Notes: generated by a model from the sequence alone, not told the origin. 64,000 bases of DNA from Pseudomonas yamanorum (GCF_013386765.1 NZ_JACARE010000003.1:250855-314854), one strand, 5' to 3'. Shown: positions 47,944 through 57,495, counted from the stretch's first letter. A program made the numbers and translations.

Positions 47944-49385
47944 TGCGTTTGTCCGAGCTGAAAAAAGCCGGCCGCACACCCAGCCTGCCCTTGAGCATCG
48001 AGCTGGCGGATGCCGCCGGGCCTGGGCAGTTGCAACTGCTCAACCTGCTGCGGGTATTGCCGGGCCAGCGCTATGTCGGCGCAGCCGTATGGCGCGGCCG
48101 CCCGGTGCTGGCCAAACTGCTGGTGGGCAGCAAGGCAGCGCGGCATTTTCAGCGTGAACTCAAGGGCGTGCGGTTGTTGGCCGAGCAAGGCCTGACCACA
48201 CCGCTATTGCTGGCCGATGGTCTGCAGGAAGGCGAGGGCGGTTGGCTGCTGTTCGAGTTTCTGGAGGGCGCCGACAGCCTGGCCGATGCCTGGCACGCCG
48301 TTGAAGGCTTGCCGCCGTTGGCCGACGAGCAACAGGCGGTGCTCGCCGAGGCGCTGGGTGCGATTGCGCAAATGCACGCCAAGGGCCTGTGGCAGGAAGA
48401 CCTGCACCTGGACAACCTGCTGCGCCAGGATGGAAAACTGTATTTGATCGACGGTGCCGGGATCTGCGTCGAAGAGGCGGGCAAGCCGCTGTCCCGCAAC
48501 CGGGTGCTGGAAAACCTCGGGGTGTTTTTCGCGCAGTTGCCGAAAAATATCGAGCCGTTTACCGAGGAGTTGCTGGTGTATTACCTGCTGAGCAATGGCG
48601 AACACGCGCTGCCGCTGGAAGCGTTGCAGAAGCAGGTGCGCAAAGTCAGCACCTGGCGCTTGAAAGACTACCTGAACAAGGTTGGCCGCGAGTGCACGCT
48701 GTTCAGCGTGGTGCGCGGGCCGTTTGCCCTGCGCGCGATTCGCCGCGAGGAAGAAGCGGCGATGCTGCCAGTGCTGGACCGGGCCGATGCGCTGCTCGAC
48801 CAGGGCCACCTGTATAAGACCGGCGGGGCGGCCAGCGTTGCCAAGGTCGACATTGCCGGTCGGCCGCTGGTGATCAAACGCTACAACATCAAGGGTTTCG
48901 CCCATTGGCTCAAGCGCTTCTGGCGGCCGAGCCGGGCCTGGCATTCCTGGCGCGAAGGCAATCGCCTGGCGTTCCTCGGTATCGCCACGCCCAAGCCGCT
49001 GGCGTTGCTGGAAAAGCGTTTCCTGTGGCTGCGCAGCCGGGCTTACTTGGTGACCGAGTACCTGCCGGGGCCGGACATCATTGAGCGGTTTGCGCCGTAT
49101 GTTGAAAGTGGCGAGGCGCCTGAGGCTGAGTTGGTTGCCCTTGATTACCTGTTCGCCGAGCTGATCCGCGAGCGCATCAGTCATGGGGATTTCAAGGGGC
49201 ATAACCTGTTCTGGCATGAGGATCGCTGGGCGCTGATTGACCTGGATTCGATGTGTCAGCATGGCTCCCTGGGCAGCTTCGCCCCGGCCTATGCCAGGGA
49301 TCGGGCGCGGTTTATGCGTAACTGGCCCGAGAGCAGCGCGTTGTATCGGGTGATTGATCAGCGGTTGCCGAAAGAAGTGGGTTAG
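47943..49385 (+). CDS. Tandem two-domain LPS kinase-like protein (PA5006-type)
   Basis: 480 residues holding two kinase-like folds. The first (~1-230) has VLAKLLVGSKAARHF, WQEDLHLDNLL and LYLIDGAGICVEE. The second (~260-480) has RPLVIKRYNIKGFAHWLKRF, ISHGDFKGHNLFW and WALIDLDSMCQHG. Both catalytic loops keep an Asp and the metal Asn, so both could be active. Same position and length as P. aeruginosa PA5006. Possible role: phosphorylating inner-core sugars. One-base overlap with the previous gene; ATG at 47943. A pair of hairpins follows the stop. Confidence 0.82.
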   Translation: MRLSELKKAGRTPSLPLSIELADAAGPGQLQLLNLLRVLPGQRYVGAAVWRGRPVLAKLLVGSKAARHFQRELKGVRLLAEQGLTTPLLLADGLQEGEGGWLLFEFLEGADSLADAWHAVEGLPPLADEQQAVLAEALGAIAQMHAKGLWQEDLHLDNLLRQDGKLYLIDGAGICVEEAGKPLSRNRVLENLGVFFAQLPKNIEPFTEELLVYYLLSNGEHALPLEALQKQVRKVSTWRLKDYLNKVGRECTLFSVVRGPFALRAIRREEEAAMLPVLDRADALLDQGHLYKTGGAASVAKVDIAGRPLVIKRYNIKGFAHWLKRFWRPSRAWHSWREGNRLAFLGIATPKPLALLEKRFLWLRSRAYLVTEYLPGPDIIERFAPYVESGEAPEAELVALDYLFAELIRERISHGDFKGHNLFWHEDRWALIDLDSMCQHGSLGSFAPAYARDRARFMRNWPESSALYRVIDQRLPKEVG

Positions 49386-49393
49386 AGGTTTTA

Positions 49394-49427
49394 GGGCCGC
49401 TGCGCGGCCCAGCGGGAGCAAGCTCCC
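49394..49427. terminator. Double hairpin after the kinase operon
   Basis: GGGCCGC-TGC-GCGGCCC (49394-49410) and GGGAGC-AA-GCTCCC (49414-49427) lie between the kinase operon and the convergent TonB receptor gene, likely ending one or both transcripts; no T run. Confidence 0.6.
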
Positions 49428-49451
49428 TCGCCACAAGTCCGGTGTCGGTTG

Positions 49452-51557
49452 CTAAAAGGTGTACTCGGCGCCTGCGCCTGCGTACCACGAGCGTCCTGGC
49501 GCCGCTTCGTAATAGCGGCCGTTGCCGTCCCCGACAATCACCGATCCTACGTACTGGCGATCCAGCAGGTTGTCCAGGCGCAGGGTTTGGTGGAACGTCC
49601 AGTGCTCCACCTTCTGTTCAAACCGTGCGCGCCAGTTGAAGACGCTGTAGCCCGGCGCGGCGTGTTGCTGGTTGGTGTCTTCGACGTAGACCTTGCTGCG
49701 GTACATGCCTTCCACGGCGGTGCTGACCCAGTCCCGGGGTTTCCAGTTGAGTTCGGCAAACAACGTGGTTTGCGGCACCCCGGGGAGGTAGTTGCCTTTG
49801 TCCACGGGTTTGCCGCCGCCCACGAAATCGCTGTCGTAGGTGGCTTGCAGGCGGGTGTAGGCGATGTTGGTGCTCCACTGTTCGCTGAGCTGGCTTTCGA
49901 TGCCCAACTCGAAGCCACGGCGCAGGGTGCGGCCGGCGTTCTGGTAAGTGGTACGGCCGCCGCTGGATTGTTGCACCACTAACTCATCGTCCGTGGTGAT
50001 TTGGAACAGTGCGGCATTGACGCGAGTGTCTTGGCCAATCCGTGCTTTCAGGCCAATCTCATATTGCTTGCTGATCGACGGCTTGAGCGCGAAGTTGAAG
50101 CCATTCGCGGTGCTGGAGTAGGCCGACTCTGCCTGGGTAGGTGTCTCGAAACCTTTGCCAGCGCTGACATAGCCATGCAGGTCGGGGGTGAAGGCGTACA
50201 TTACGCTGACCGACGGCGTGTTCTTCTGGTAAGTCTTGCTACCGCTGTCGTTGCCATCGCTCAGGAAGTGGTCGTCCACGTCCATTTTCATGGTGCTGTG
50301 GCGTAGCCCTGCTTGCAGCGTCCAGTCGCCCAGCAGCCAGTTGGCCTGGACGAACGGATCTAGGCTGGTGGCTGTATCGATTTCGTCACGTCCCAAGGCA
50401 CCTTTCACGCCGTGTTCGCCGTTTAGGGTGTTGGAATAGCCTTGGCGATCATCCTGGCTTCGGTCGTAATCCAGGCCGGTGATCAACGTCAGGTCGCCGG
50501 GTGCGCTGGTTATGGGCTGAAGCCAGTGGGCCGAGCCGCCATAAAACTTGCGATCAAACGCTACAACCCCTCCGCGGGCGTTGGCCGGGTTGGGGTTGCC
50601 GTTGGCAAACTTGTCAGGAATCGACAGATACTGAATCACGCTGCGGCGTCCGGTATAGGCATTCACCTGCAGCGTCGCATCACCAAAATACCGCTCGTAG
50701 TTCATCCCCAGTTGCTGGTGGTCGATGCTTTTCCGAGTGTTGTACAGCTCGGCGGCGCTGCTCACCGAGCGCGGATCCGCCTTGTATGCATCCCACGCCT
50801 GCCCGAGCGGATCCTGCGTGCCGTTCTGCTCCAGGCTGCTGTAGATCAGCGCGAGCTTGCTGTCGTCATCCGGCTCGAAATTCAGCTTGGCGAAGGTCTG
50901 GTCGCGGCGCGCACTGCTATGGTCGCGATAGCCGTCGGTGTCCATGCGCGAGGCGTCGAGCACGAAGCCTGCGCCGTTTGCCGCACCTTCGGCGGTCAGG
51001 TGGTTTTTGCTCAGGCCGTCACTGCCCACCAGCGTCTCGGCGCCGATGCGCGGCGGGCCTTCGCCGTTGCGGGAAAACATCTGGATCACGCCGCCCGCAT
51101 TGCTGCCATACAGCGTGGCGGCCGGGCCGCGCAGGACTTCGATGCGCTCGGCGGTGTCGAGGTTGAACGTGGCGGCCTGGCCCTGGCCATCCGGGGTGCT
51201 GGCGGGGATGCCGTCGGCGATGAGCTTGATGCCGCGTACCCCAAACGCCGAGCGGGCGCCGAAGCCGCGGGATGAAATCTGCAAGTCCTGGGCGTAGTTC
51301 TGGCGATTTTGCACCACCAGGCCAGGAACGCGAGACAGGGCTTCCGAGGCGTTGATGCCCAGCTGGCCGTCGCTGATCTGCTCACGGCTGATGCTGTCCA
51401 CCGAGTAAGGCAGGTCAAACGACGGGCTGGCGCTGCGCGAGCCGGTGACCACGCTCGGGTCGAGGACCAGCGGCGCTTCGTCGGCCTGGGCGCTATGACA
51501 CAGCCCCAAAAGACCGGGAAGCAGCAGCGCGAAACGAGTAGGGGCAACAGCTTTCAT
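49452..51557 (-). CDS. TonB-dependent outer-membrane receptor
   Basis: About 701 residues. Signal peptide MKAVAPTRFALLLPGLLGLC...AQA. A possible TonB box lies around LDPSVVTGSR. The plug domain (~45-150) contains SISREQISDGQLGINASEAL and ERIEVLRGPAATLYGSNAGG, and a 22-strand beta-barrel ends in the terminal aromatic YAGAGAEYTF. Architecture fits FecA/PfeA-like siderophore or metal-chelate receptors; substrate cannot be told. The ATG at 51557 fits the signal peptide; another at 51575 is possible, neither with a clear ribosome-binding site. It interrupts a conserved LPS cluster. Confidence 0.88.
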   Translation of the reverse strand: MKAVAPTRFALLLPGLLGLCHSAQADEAPLVLDPSVVTGSRSASPSFDLPYSVDSISREQISDGQLGINASEALSRVPGLVVQNRQNYAQDLQISSRGFGARSAFGVRGIKLIADGIPASTPDGQGQAATFNLDTAERIEVLRGPAATLYGSNAGGVIQMFSRNGEGPPRIGAETLVGSDGLSKNHLTAEGAANGAGFVLDASRMDTDGYRDHSSARRDQTFAKLNFEPDDDSKLALIYSSLEQNGTQDPLGQAWDAYKADPRSVSSAAELYNTRKSIDHQQLGMNYERYFGDATLQVNAYTGRRSVIQYLSIPDKFANGNPNPANARGGVVAFDRKFYGGSAHWLQPITSAPGDLTLITGLDYDRSQDDRQGYSNTLNGEHGVKGALGRDEIDTATSLDPFVQANWLLGDWTLQAGLRHSTMKMDVDDHFLSDGNDSGSKTYQKNTPSVSVMYAFTPDLHGYVSAGKGFETPTQAESAYSSTANGFNFALKPSISKQYEIGLKARIGQDTRVNAALFQITTDDELVVQQSSGGRTTYQNAGRTLRRGFELGIESQLSEQWSTNIAYTRLQATYDSDFVGGGKPVDKGNYLPGVPQTTLFAELNWKPRDWVSTAVEGMYRSKVYVEDTNQQHAAPGYSVFNWRARFEQKVEHWTFHQTLRLDNLLDRQYVGSVIVGDGNGRYYEAAPGRSWYAGAGAEYTF

Positions 51558-51706
51558 GAGTAAACCAACATCCATAGAGCACGCAAAAGCGCGCGAGTTT
51601 AACGATTCAGCCGCTCTTTGCCGAATACTCTTCCTGCCGTCTGCCGCTGCCACGTCATACGCAACCCTGGGTTAAGCTGTCTGGCTGCTGCCAAAAGGAA
51701 TTGCTC

Positions 51707-52048
51707 ATGAATCCTACAAAGAATCTTCTACTCGCCGCTATGGTCCTTTCGATCACCGGGTGCGGCACCATCAATACGGTGTTTCGCCCGGACGCTGTCG
51801 CCAGCCAGAACCTCAAGGAATCGCGCAGTTATTGTGAAAATGTGCCGCGTATCTACAGCGGGGTGATCTACGGTTTTTGCACATTGAACGGCGCCCCCGA
51901 CACCACCAAAGAGCACACGCGCGATGCCTCCGGCTCCTTGCCGATCTTCGCCGCCGAGCTCCTGGCCTCCGGCTTGCTGGACACCCTCGTGCTGCCCTAC
52001 ACCGTCTACCGCCAGAACAAGGACGGCAGCATCGAGATTTTCCGCTAG
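51707..52048 (+). CDS. YceK/YidQ-family lipoprotein
   Basis: 113 residues. Lipoprotein signal MNPTKNLLLAAMVLSITGCG, with lipobox ITGC (Cys19). The mature part has SYCENVPRIYSGVIYGFCTL, LLASGLLDTLVLPYTVYRQ and a short acidic tail, typical of the YceK/YidQ family of small envelope lipoproteins of unknown function; cysteines near positions 43 and 58 may pair. The ATG at 51707 has AAGGA upstream; TTG at 51701 is less likely. Possibly outer-membrane since +2 is Gly. Confidence 0.85.
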   Translation: MNPTKNLLLAAMVLSITGCGTINTVFRPDAVASQNLKESRSYCENVPRIYSGVIYGFCTLNGAPDTTKEHTRDASGSLPIFAAELLASGLLDTLVLPYTVYRQNKDGSIEIFR

Positions 52049-52105
52049 GCCTGCAGTGACAACCGGTCGCCACAATCCCTAGATCATCCCGCGCCGTGTT
52101 TACGC

Positions 52106-52111
52106 TATAAT
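52106..52111 (+). promoter_or_regulatory. Likely -10 box of the carbamoyltransferase operon
   Basis: A consensus TATAAT sits 91 bases upstream of the GTG start, in the gap (52049-52202) after the lipoprotein gene. No good -35 is seen at 16-18 bases. A GC-rich stretch and TTTTTT (52152-52157) follow in the leader. Confidence 0.5.
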
Positions 52112-52202
52112 CCCGCCCTTTAGCTGTTTCTCGCCCAGGCGGGGAGCACACTTTTTTCAGGCGTGACGCGCCTGCATGCAGACTAAAAGAGGCTAGACCC
52201 CT

Positions 52203-53960
52203 GTGGCATTGACGATTCTTGGCCTGTCCGGCGCCCTTAGCCATGATCCTTCCGCAGCCTTGTATATCGACGGCAAGCTGATTGCGGCCGCCGAAGAAGA
52301 GCGCTTCGTACGCGACAAACATGCAAAGAACCGCATGCCCTACGAGTCGGCGAAGTTCTGCCTGGAACAAGCCGGTATCAAGCCTTCCGACGTTGATGTG
52401 GTGGCGATCCCGTTCGCCCCCATCAGCCTGTTCGGTGAAGCCCGCTGGCACTATGCCAAGCGATACTGGTACGCCCCGGACCGCGCCCTCGACGCGATCC
52501 TGATGGGCAACCGTCGCTACAAGCGCTATCGCAACAAGATCGTCTGGTGCCTGGAGCAACTGGGCTTCGATCCAAAGAAAATCAAGATCGAACCGGTTGA
52601 ACACCACTTGGCCCACGCCTCCAGTGCCTATCACTGCTCGGGCTTCCAGGAGAAGACCGCGATCCTTGGGATCGACGGCAAGGGCGAGTACGCCACCACC
52701 TTCTTCGGCTACGGCGAAAACGGCAAGATCCACAAGATCAAGGAATTCTACGATCCGGACTCCCTGGGCGGCCTGTATGGCGCGATCACCGAGTTCCTCG
52801 GTTTCGAGATGCTCGACGGTGAGTTCAAGGTCATGGGCATGGCGCCGTATGGCGATGCCAGCAAGTACGATTTCTCGCGCCTGGCCTCCTTTGAGAACGG
52901 CGAGCTCGTGATCAACACCGACTACGCCAACGTCATCGGCCTGCGCCGCTACAAAGAGAAGGGCAAGGGCTTTTACTTCTCGCCGAAACTGATCGAGTGG
53001 CTGGGGCCCAAGCGCGAAGGCGACATCGCCGACGAGCCTTACATCCACTACGCGGCCAGCATGCAGGCGCTGTTCGAGAAGCTGGCGTTGCAGATGATCG
53101 ACCACTACCTGGGCGACATCCTCAAAGACACCGGCAAGCTGGCCTTCGCCGGCGGCTGTGCGCTGAACGTCAAGCTGAACCAGAAGATCATTGCCCGTGA
53201 CGACGTCAAGGAGCTGTTCGTGCAGCCGGCGTCCGGCGATGCCGGCACCGCGGTCGGTGCGGCAGCCTATGTGTCCCACGCCCGTGGTGTACCGGTAGAG
53301 AAGATGGAACACGTCTATCTCGGCCCGTCCTACAGCAACGAAGACGTGATTGCCGCGTGCGCCAAGCACCCGAGCAAGCCGGTGTGGCGCCAGATCGAAA
53401 ACACCCCGAAGCGCATCGCCAAGATCATGGTCGACGGCAACCCGGTGGCCTGGTTCCAGGGCCGCATGGAGTTTGGCCCACGTGCCTTGGGCGGTCGTTC
53501 GATCATCGGTTGCCCGAGCGCCACCGGCGTGGCTGACCGGATCAACCACCAGATCAAGTTCCGCGAGCGCTGGAGGCCTTTCTGCCCGTCGATGCTCGAC
53601 ACCGTTGCGCCACAGATGATCAAGGTCGATCACCCGGCGCCGTTCATGACCTTCACCTTTGAAGTGTCGGAAGAGTGGAAAACCCGCGTGCCGGAAGTGG
53701 TCCATGAAGACGGCACCTCACGTGCCCAGGTGCTCAAGCGCGAGTACAACCCGCGCTACTACGACATGATGAAAGAGCTGGAAGTGCTGACCGGCAACGG
53801 CGTGTCGCTGAACACCTCGCTCAACCGCCGTGGCGAAGCGATGATCTGCTCGCCGACCGATGCGCTGAACATGTTCTTCGGTTCCGACCTGCAGTACCTG
53901 ATCATGGAAGACATCCTCGTGGTCAAGGACGGCGTAGACCCCTATGACGCTGTGGTTTAA
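52203..53960 (+). CDS. wapO: LPS core carbamoyltransferase
   Basis: 585 residues of the NodU/CmcH carbamoyltransferase family. The N-terminal Kae1-like domain starts LTILGLSGALSHDPSAALYI and has metal-binding HHLAHASSAYHCSG and DGKGEYATTFFGYG. The C-terminal Sua5-like domain has AWFQGRMEFGPRALGGRSII and GVSLNTSLNRRGEAMICSPT. It carbamoylates a core heptose (7-O position in P. aeruginosa, PA5005) using carbamoyl phosphate. Start GTG at 52203, AGAGG 10 bases upstream; mig-14 begins on the base after its stop. Confidence 0.9.
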   Translation: MALTILGLSGALSHDPSAALYIDGKLIAAAEEERFVRDKHAKNRMPYESAKFCLEQAGIKPSDVDVVAIPFAPISLFGEARWHYAKRYWYAPDRALDAILMGNRRYKRYRNKIVWCLEQLGFDPKKIKIEPVEHHLAHASSAYHCSGFQEKTAILGIDGKGEYATTFFGYGENGKIHKIKEFYDPDSLGGLYGAITEFLGFEMLDGEFKVMGMAPYGDASKYDFSRLASFENGELVINTDYANVIGLRRYKEKGKGFYFSPKLIEWLGPKREGDIADEPYIHYAASMQALFEKLALQMIDHYLGDILKDTGKLAFAGGCALNVKLNQKIIARDDVKELFVQPASGDAGTAVGAAAYVSHARGVPVEKMEHVYLGPSYSNEDVIAACAKHPSKPVWRQIENTPKRIAKIMVDGNPVAWFQGRMEFGPRALGGRSIIGCPSATGVADRINHQIKFRERWRPFCPSMLDTVAPQMIKVDHPAPFMTFTFEVSEEWKTRVPEVVHEDGTSRAQVLKREYNPRYYDMMKELEVLTGNGVSLNTSLNRRGEAMICSPTDALNMFFGSDLQYLIMEDILVVKDGVDPYDAVV

Positions 53961-54857
53961 ATGCTGAACCGCTTCCAGGGCTGGCGTGAACGTGGCTGGA
54001 CGCCTGTCGAGGCCGAGGTTTACGTCCAGGCCTGGCAGCGTTTTGGCGGCAGCGTGGCGACTCATCCGCAGATCGTCGAGCGGCTGGCGCACCTGGCGCA
54101 GATTCCCGTGCGTTACCTGGGCTGGGAGCAGGATGGCGAGCTCAAAGGCGCGATTGCCACCTGGGGGCGCGACCTGGCCCTGTCCAAGGACGTGCTCAAG
54201 CGCAAAGGCAAAAAAGGCCTGTTCGATTTGGGTAACGCCGAAATCATCCTGCCGATTGCCGCCGATGCACAGTTGCCGTTGCGCCACCGCGCGCGGTACC
54301 TGTCGGCGCTGAATGAGGGGCGCGTAAGCACCCTCAAGCCCCAGGCCGAGCAGTTGGCCATGGCGCGCACTCCGGAAGAACTGTCGAAGAAGTTTCGCTA
54401 CAACCAGCGCCGTGAATTGCGCTTGCTGGAAGAGGCGGGCGGCGTGGTGCGGGCGGTCAGCGAGTTTTCCAGCCATGAACTGGCGGCGATTTACTGCGAC
54501 CTGTTCCAGCGGCGCTGGGGTTTCCCGGCGGCGGGCGCCGAGCGTCTGGCCGAAGTGTTGGAGCTGCTCAAGGAGTTCCTGTTCGGCTCGGTGCTGTTTC
54601 TCAATGACGCCGCGATTGCCGTGCAACTGGTGTATCAGGTGCAGGCACCGGAGTGGGTCAGTGCCGAGTACGTCAACGGCGGCGTCGACCCTGAAACCAA
54701 GGCATTCAGTCCTGGCAGCGTGCTGAGTTTCCTGAATACCCAAAGTGCCTGGGAGCAAGCGCGGGCCAGCGACAAGCCCCTGCGTTTCTCTTTCGGGCGT
54801 TCCGACCGTGAATACAAGGAGCGCTGGTGCAACCCGGTGCCGGTGTTCAGCGTATGA
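53961..54857 (+). CDS. mig-14: Mig-14 family antimicrobial-peptide resistance protein
   Basis: 298 residues with a GNAT/FemX-like acyltransferase look: YNQRRELRLLEEAGGVVRAV, LFQRRWGFPAAGAERLAEVL, and the C-terminal core SPGSVLSFLNTQSAW and RFSFGRSDREYKERWCN. Mig-14 proteins promote resistance to cationic peptides in Salmonella and P. aeruginosa (PA5003) and associate with the inner membrane face; the enzymatic reaction is not settled. It starts on the base after the wapO stop and overlaps the next start by ATGA, so it is in the core operon. Confidence 0.88.
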   Translation: MLNRFQGWRERGWTPVEAEVYVQAWQRFGGSVATHPQIVERLAHLAQIPVRYLGWEQDGELKGAIATWGRDLALSKDVLKRKGKKGLFDLGNAEIILPIAADAQLPLRHRARYLSALNEGRVSTLKPQAEQLAMARTPEELSKKFRYNQRRELRLLEEAGGVVRAVSEFSSHELAAIYCDLFQRRWGFPAAGAERLAEVLELLKEFLFGSVLFLNDAAIAVQLVYQVQAPEWVSAEYVNGGVDPETKAFSPGSVLSFLNTQSAWEQARASDKPLRFSFGRSDREYKERWCNPVPVFSV

Positions 54858-56260
54858 GCCGCAAGCAGCAATTGCTCAAGCAGCATCGACGCAACAAGCG
54901 TATTGCGCTGTTGGTTGGCCTGTTGCTGCTGGTGGCTGTCGGTGTGCTGGTGGCCTGGTGGTTGCCGCTGGTGCTGGCGGTGGTGATGTGGGCCGCCCAT
55001 GAAGCCTGGTTTGCCGATCACCTGTTCTACTCGTCTAAAGACGACTATGAGTACGCGTTTCCCGAGGGGAGCGCGTGCGCGGGCCTGCGTCTCGAATCGG
55101 GGCGGCTGGTGATGGATACGCCCTTGGCTGACGATGAAACCCTGATCGTCGGGGTTGAGCTCAAAAGCTCCTGGTTCGGACGTTTTCTCGATCCGGCGGT
55201 GGACGTGTTGGGTCTGGATGCGCCGGACCGGCAAGTCTTCGAGCGTGGCGTCGCAGGTCGGCGTTACCTCAACCTGACCGGTGCGGGCGAAGCACTGGCC
55301 GGCGGCAAGCTGCGTTTGCGCGGGCGTTTCTGCCGGATCAAGGGGCAGCCGACACTGTGGCGGTTCCGCCAGCCGGATTACCGTCGCCAGCGGGTGATGG
55401 TGATCGCCCCCCATGCCGACGATGCCGAACTGGCCGCCTTCAGCCTTTACAGCCAGGCCGATGAGAGCTGGATCGTCACCCTCACGGCGGGCGAAATCGA
55501 AGCCGATCACTATCTACAGATGGGCCTGCCCAAGGCCGATGCCGCACGGCTAAAAGGCCGCTTGCGTGCCTGGGACAGCGTTACCGTGCCTCGTTGGGCG
55601 GGCGTTCCCGAGGCGCAGTGCGTGCAGTTGGGTTACTTCTGCATGCAGCTGCCGGCCATGCAGGCCGCGCCGGACCAGCCCCAGGCGTCCCGGGAAGCAC
55701 AACTGGACGATACGCGGCTGTTTCGCCAGTTCAACGCCCTGGCCTTACCCGGGGATGTAGACGGCGCCCCGACCTGGAGCAACCTGATTGCAGACCTGCG
55801 GGCGTTGCTGCTCAAGGCGCGCCCGCAGGTGATCGTGTTGCCGACGCCGCTGCTGGACCCGCACCCGGATCACATCTGCGCGCACGCTGCGATCATCGAA
55901 GCCCTGCAAGGCCTGGAATGGCAGCCGGGCACATTGCTCGGCTATGCCAACCACCTGCATGATAATGATCGTTGGCCCATGGGCGATTCGGGCGCGGGCG
56001 TGGCCTTGCCGCCGCGTTTTGATGCCACGCCGCAGCTTGTGCCTTGCAGCCTGCGGTTGACGCTGGGCCAGCAGCAGGACAAGGCCATGGCCCTGGGCAT
56101 GATGCACGACTTGCAGCCGAGGGCGCCGTTCAAGCGCCGCGTGCGCAGGTGGTTGCAGCAATTACTGGCGGGCCGCAGTCCATCGCCTTACGGAGAGAAT
56201 GAGTTCTTCCGCAAGGCGGTACGCCGTCATGAGTTGCTCTGGGTGTTGAAGCAGGATTGA
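54854..56260 (+). CDS. dnpA: PIG-L family de-N-acetylase DnpA-type
   Basis: 468 residues. An N-terminal membrane segment pair (~17-47, IALLVGLLLLVAVGVLVAWW) is followed by a beta-sandwich-like region and then the PIG-L/LmbE domain with zinc motif APHADDAE (185-192). A later HPDH (PHPDHICAH) supplies the other ligand. In P. aeruginosa PA5002 (DnpA) is a predicted LPS-linked de-N-acetylase that affects persister formation. The ATG at 54854 overlaps the mig-14 stop. Deacetylates a core N-acetyl sugar by inference. Confidence 0.88.
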   Translation: MSRKQQLLKQHRRNKRIALLVGLLLLVAVGVLVAWWLPLVLAVVMWAAHEAWFADHLFYSSKDDYEYAFPEGSACAGLRLESGRLVMDTPLADDETLIVGVELKSSWFGRFLDPAVDVLGLDAPDRQVFERGVAGRRYLNLTGAGEALAGGKLRLRGRFCRIKGQPTLWRFRQPDYRRQRVMVIAPHADDAELAAFSLYSQADESWIVTLTAGEIEADHYLQMGLPKADAARLKGRLRAWDSVTVPRWAGVPEAQCVQLGYFCMQLPAMQAAPDQPQASREAQLDDTRLFRQFNALALPGDVDGAPTWSNLIADLRALLLKARPQVIVLPTPLLDPHPDHICAHAAIIEALQGLEWQPGTLLGYANHLHDNDRWPMGDSGAGVALPPRFDATPQLVPCSLRLTLGQQQDKAMALGMMHDLQPRAPFKRRVRRWLQQLLAGRSPSPYGENEFFRKAVRRHELLWVLKQD

Positions 56261-56346
56261 GACCTTATTGAAGGCAGGTGTGCAGCGCCTGCCGCCCCTT
56301 TTTCGCCGGGCTGCGTGCCCGCAGCCAGATTGCAGCATGGAGAGTT

Positions 56347-57495
56347 ATGAAGCCTCGTTTCAAGGTTTTACAGTTACAGCCGGACTACAACGTCAAGACC
56401 CACGACTTCGCCGACCTCGGCGAGCAGATCGTCAAGGCCTTGCCGGCTGAACGTTTCGAGGTCACATCCGGGTTTCTCAGCGGCCGTCCGCTGCCCGGCC
56501 AGCCCCTGAGCGTGGCTGAACACTCCCATTACTTCGAGCTGCCGGAAAAATCCCTCAAGGGCATTCGTTTCGGCGCCATGTGGCAGATCTACAAGTTTTG
56601 CCGCGAGCAGAAATTCGACGTGGTCATCTGTAACCGCTTCAAGTCGGTGAACATGATGCTGTCCCTCAACCGTTGGCTGAAGATCCCCCTGTGCATCGGC
56701 ATTTCCCACGGTTTTGGCGAGTACGCCCGTGGCTACCGCCGGCGCCAGACGCAGAAGTGGGTCAGCCCGGCGTGGCGGTTTGTCGGGGTCTCGGAGGCGG
56801 TCAAGGATTACCTGGTGGACCTCAACTGCGGTTTTACCCGTGAAAACACCACCTTCGTCACCAACGCCATCGACATTCCACAGGCCGAAGCCTTGCAGTT
56901 GCCTCGCGATGAAGCGCGGCAGGTGCTCGGCTTGCCGCTGGATGCACGGATGATCGGTGCCCTGGGCCGACTGGTGCCGATCAAGGGTCACACCCATTTG
57001 CTGCAGGCTTTCGCCACCCTCAAGGACAAATACCCGCAGGCCCAGGTGGGGATCATCGGTTCCGGCCGCGCCGAAGCGGACCTGCGTGCCGATATCGAGC
57101 GCCTGGGTCTGACCGGCCGCGCACACCTGCTGGGCTTTCGTGAAGATGGCATGAAGTACGTGCGCGCTTTTGACATCTGGACCATGCCATCGCTGTTCGA
57201 AGGCCTGGGTCTGGCGCTGCTGGAAGGCATGAGCGGCCATCTGCCGGTCATTGCCTCCAATGGCCCTGCGATGTTGCCGTTGGTGCAAGGGGCGGGCGGC
57301 CTGTCCCATGATCCGGGCAATGTCGAGCAGTTGGCGGCGGCGCTGGATACGTACCTGGCACTGAGCGACGAACAGTTGCGTGCCAAGGGCGAACAAGTGT
57401 TCCGCTACCTGGAAGAAAACCACACCCTGGACGAGTTCCGGCGCAAGTATTTGAACCTGATCGAAACCGGTCTGCGTGAAGTAGGTAGAGCATGA
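56347..57495 (+). CDS. ssg: LPS outer-core glycosyltransferase (Ssg-like, GT4)
   Basis: 382 residues, GT-B fold. N-terminal half: FKVLQLQPDYNVKTHDFADL, KFDVVICNRFKSVNMMLSLN, and ISHGFGEYARGYRRRQTQKW. Donor half: IGALGRLVPIKGHTHLLQAF and PSLFEGLGLALLEGMSGHLP, the EX7E motif. Position and sequence suit Ssg (PA5001), needed for outer-core completion, motility and attachment. The ATG at 56347 has GGAGAG upstream; 86 non-coding bases separate it from dnpA. Overlaps the next gene by ATGA. Confidence 0.82.
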   Translation: MKPRFKVLQLQPDYNVKTHDFADLGEQIVKALPAERFEVTSGFLSGRPLPGQPLSVAEHSHYFELPEKSLKGIRFGAMWQIYKFCREQKFDVVICNRFKSVNMMLSLNRWLKIPLCIGISHGFGEYARGYRRRQTQKWVSPAWRFVGVSEAVKDYLVDLNCGFTRENTTFVTNAIDIPQAEALQLPRDEARQVLGLPLDARMIGALGRLVPIKGHTHLLQAFATLKDKYPQAQVGIIGSGRAEADLRADIERLGLTGRAHLLGFREDGMKYVRAFDIWTMPSLFEGLGLALLEGMSGHLPVIASNGPAMLPLVQGAGGLSHDPGNVEQLAAALDTYLALSDEQLRAKGEQVFRYLEENHTLDEFRRKYLNLIETGLREVGRA

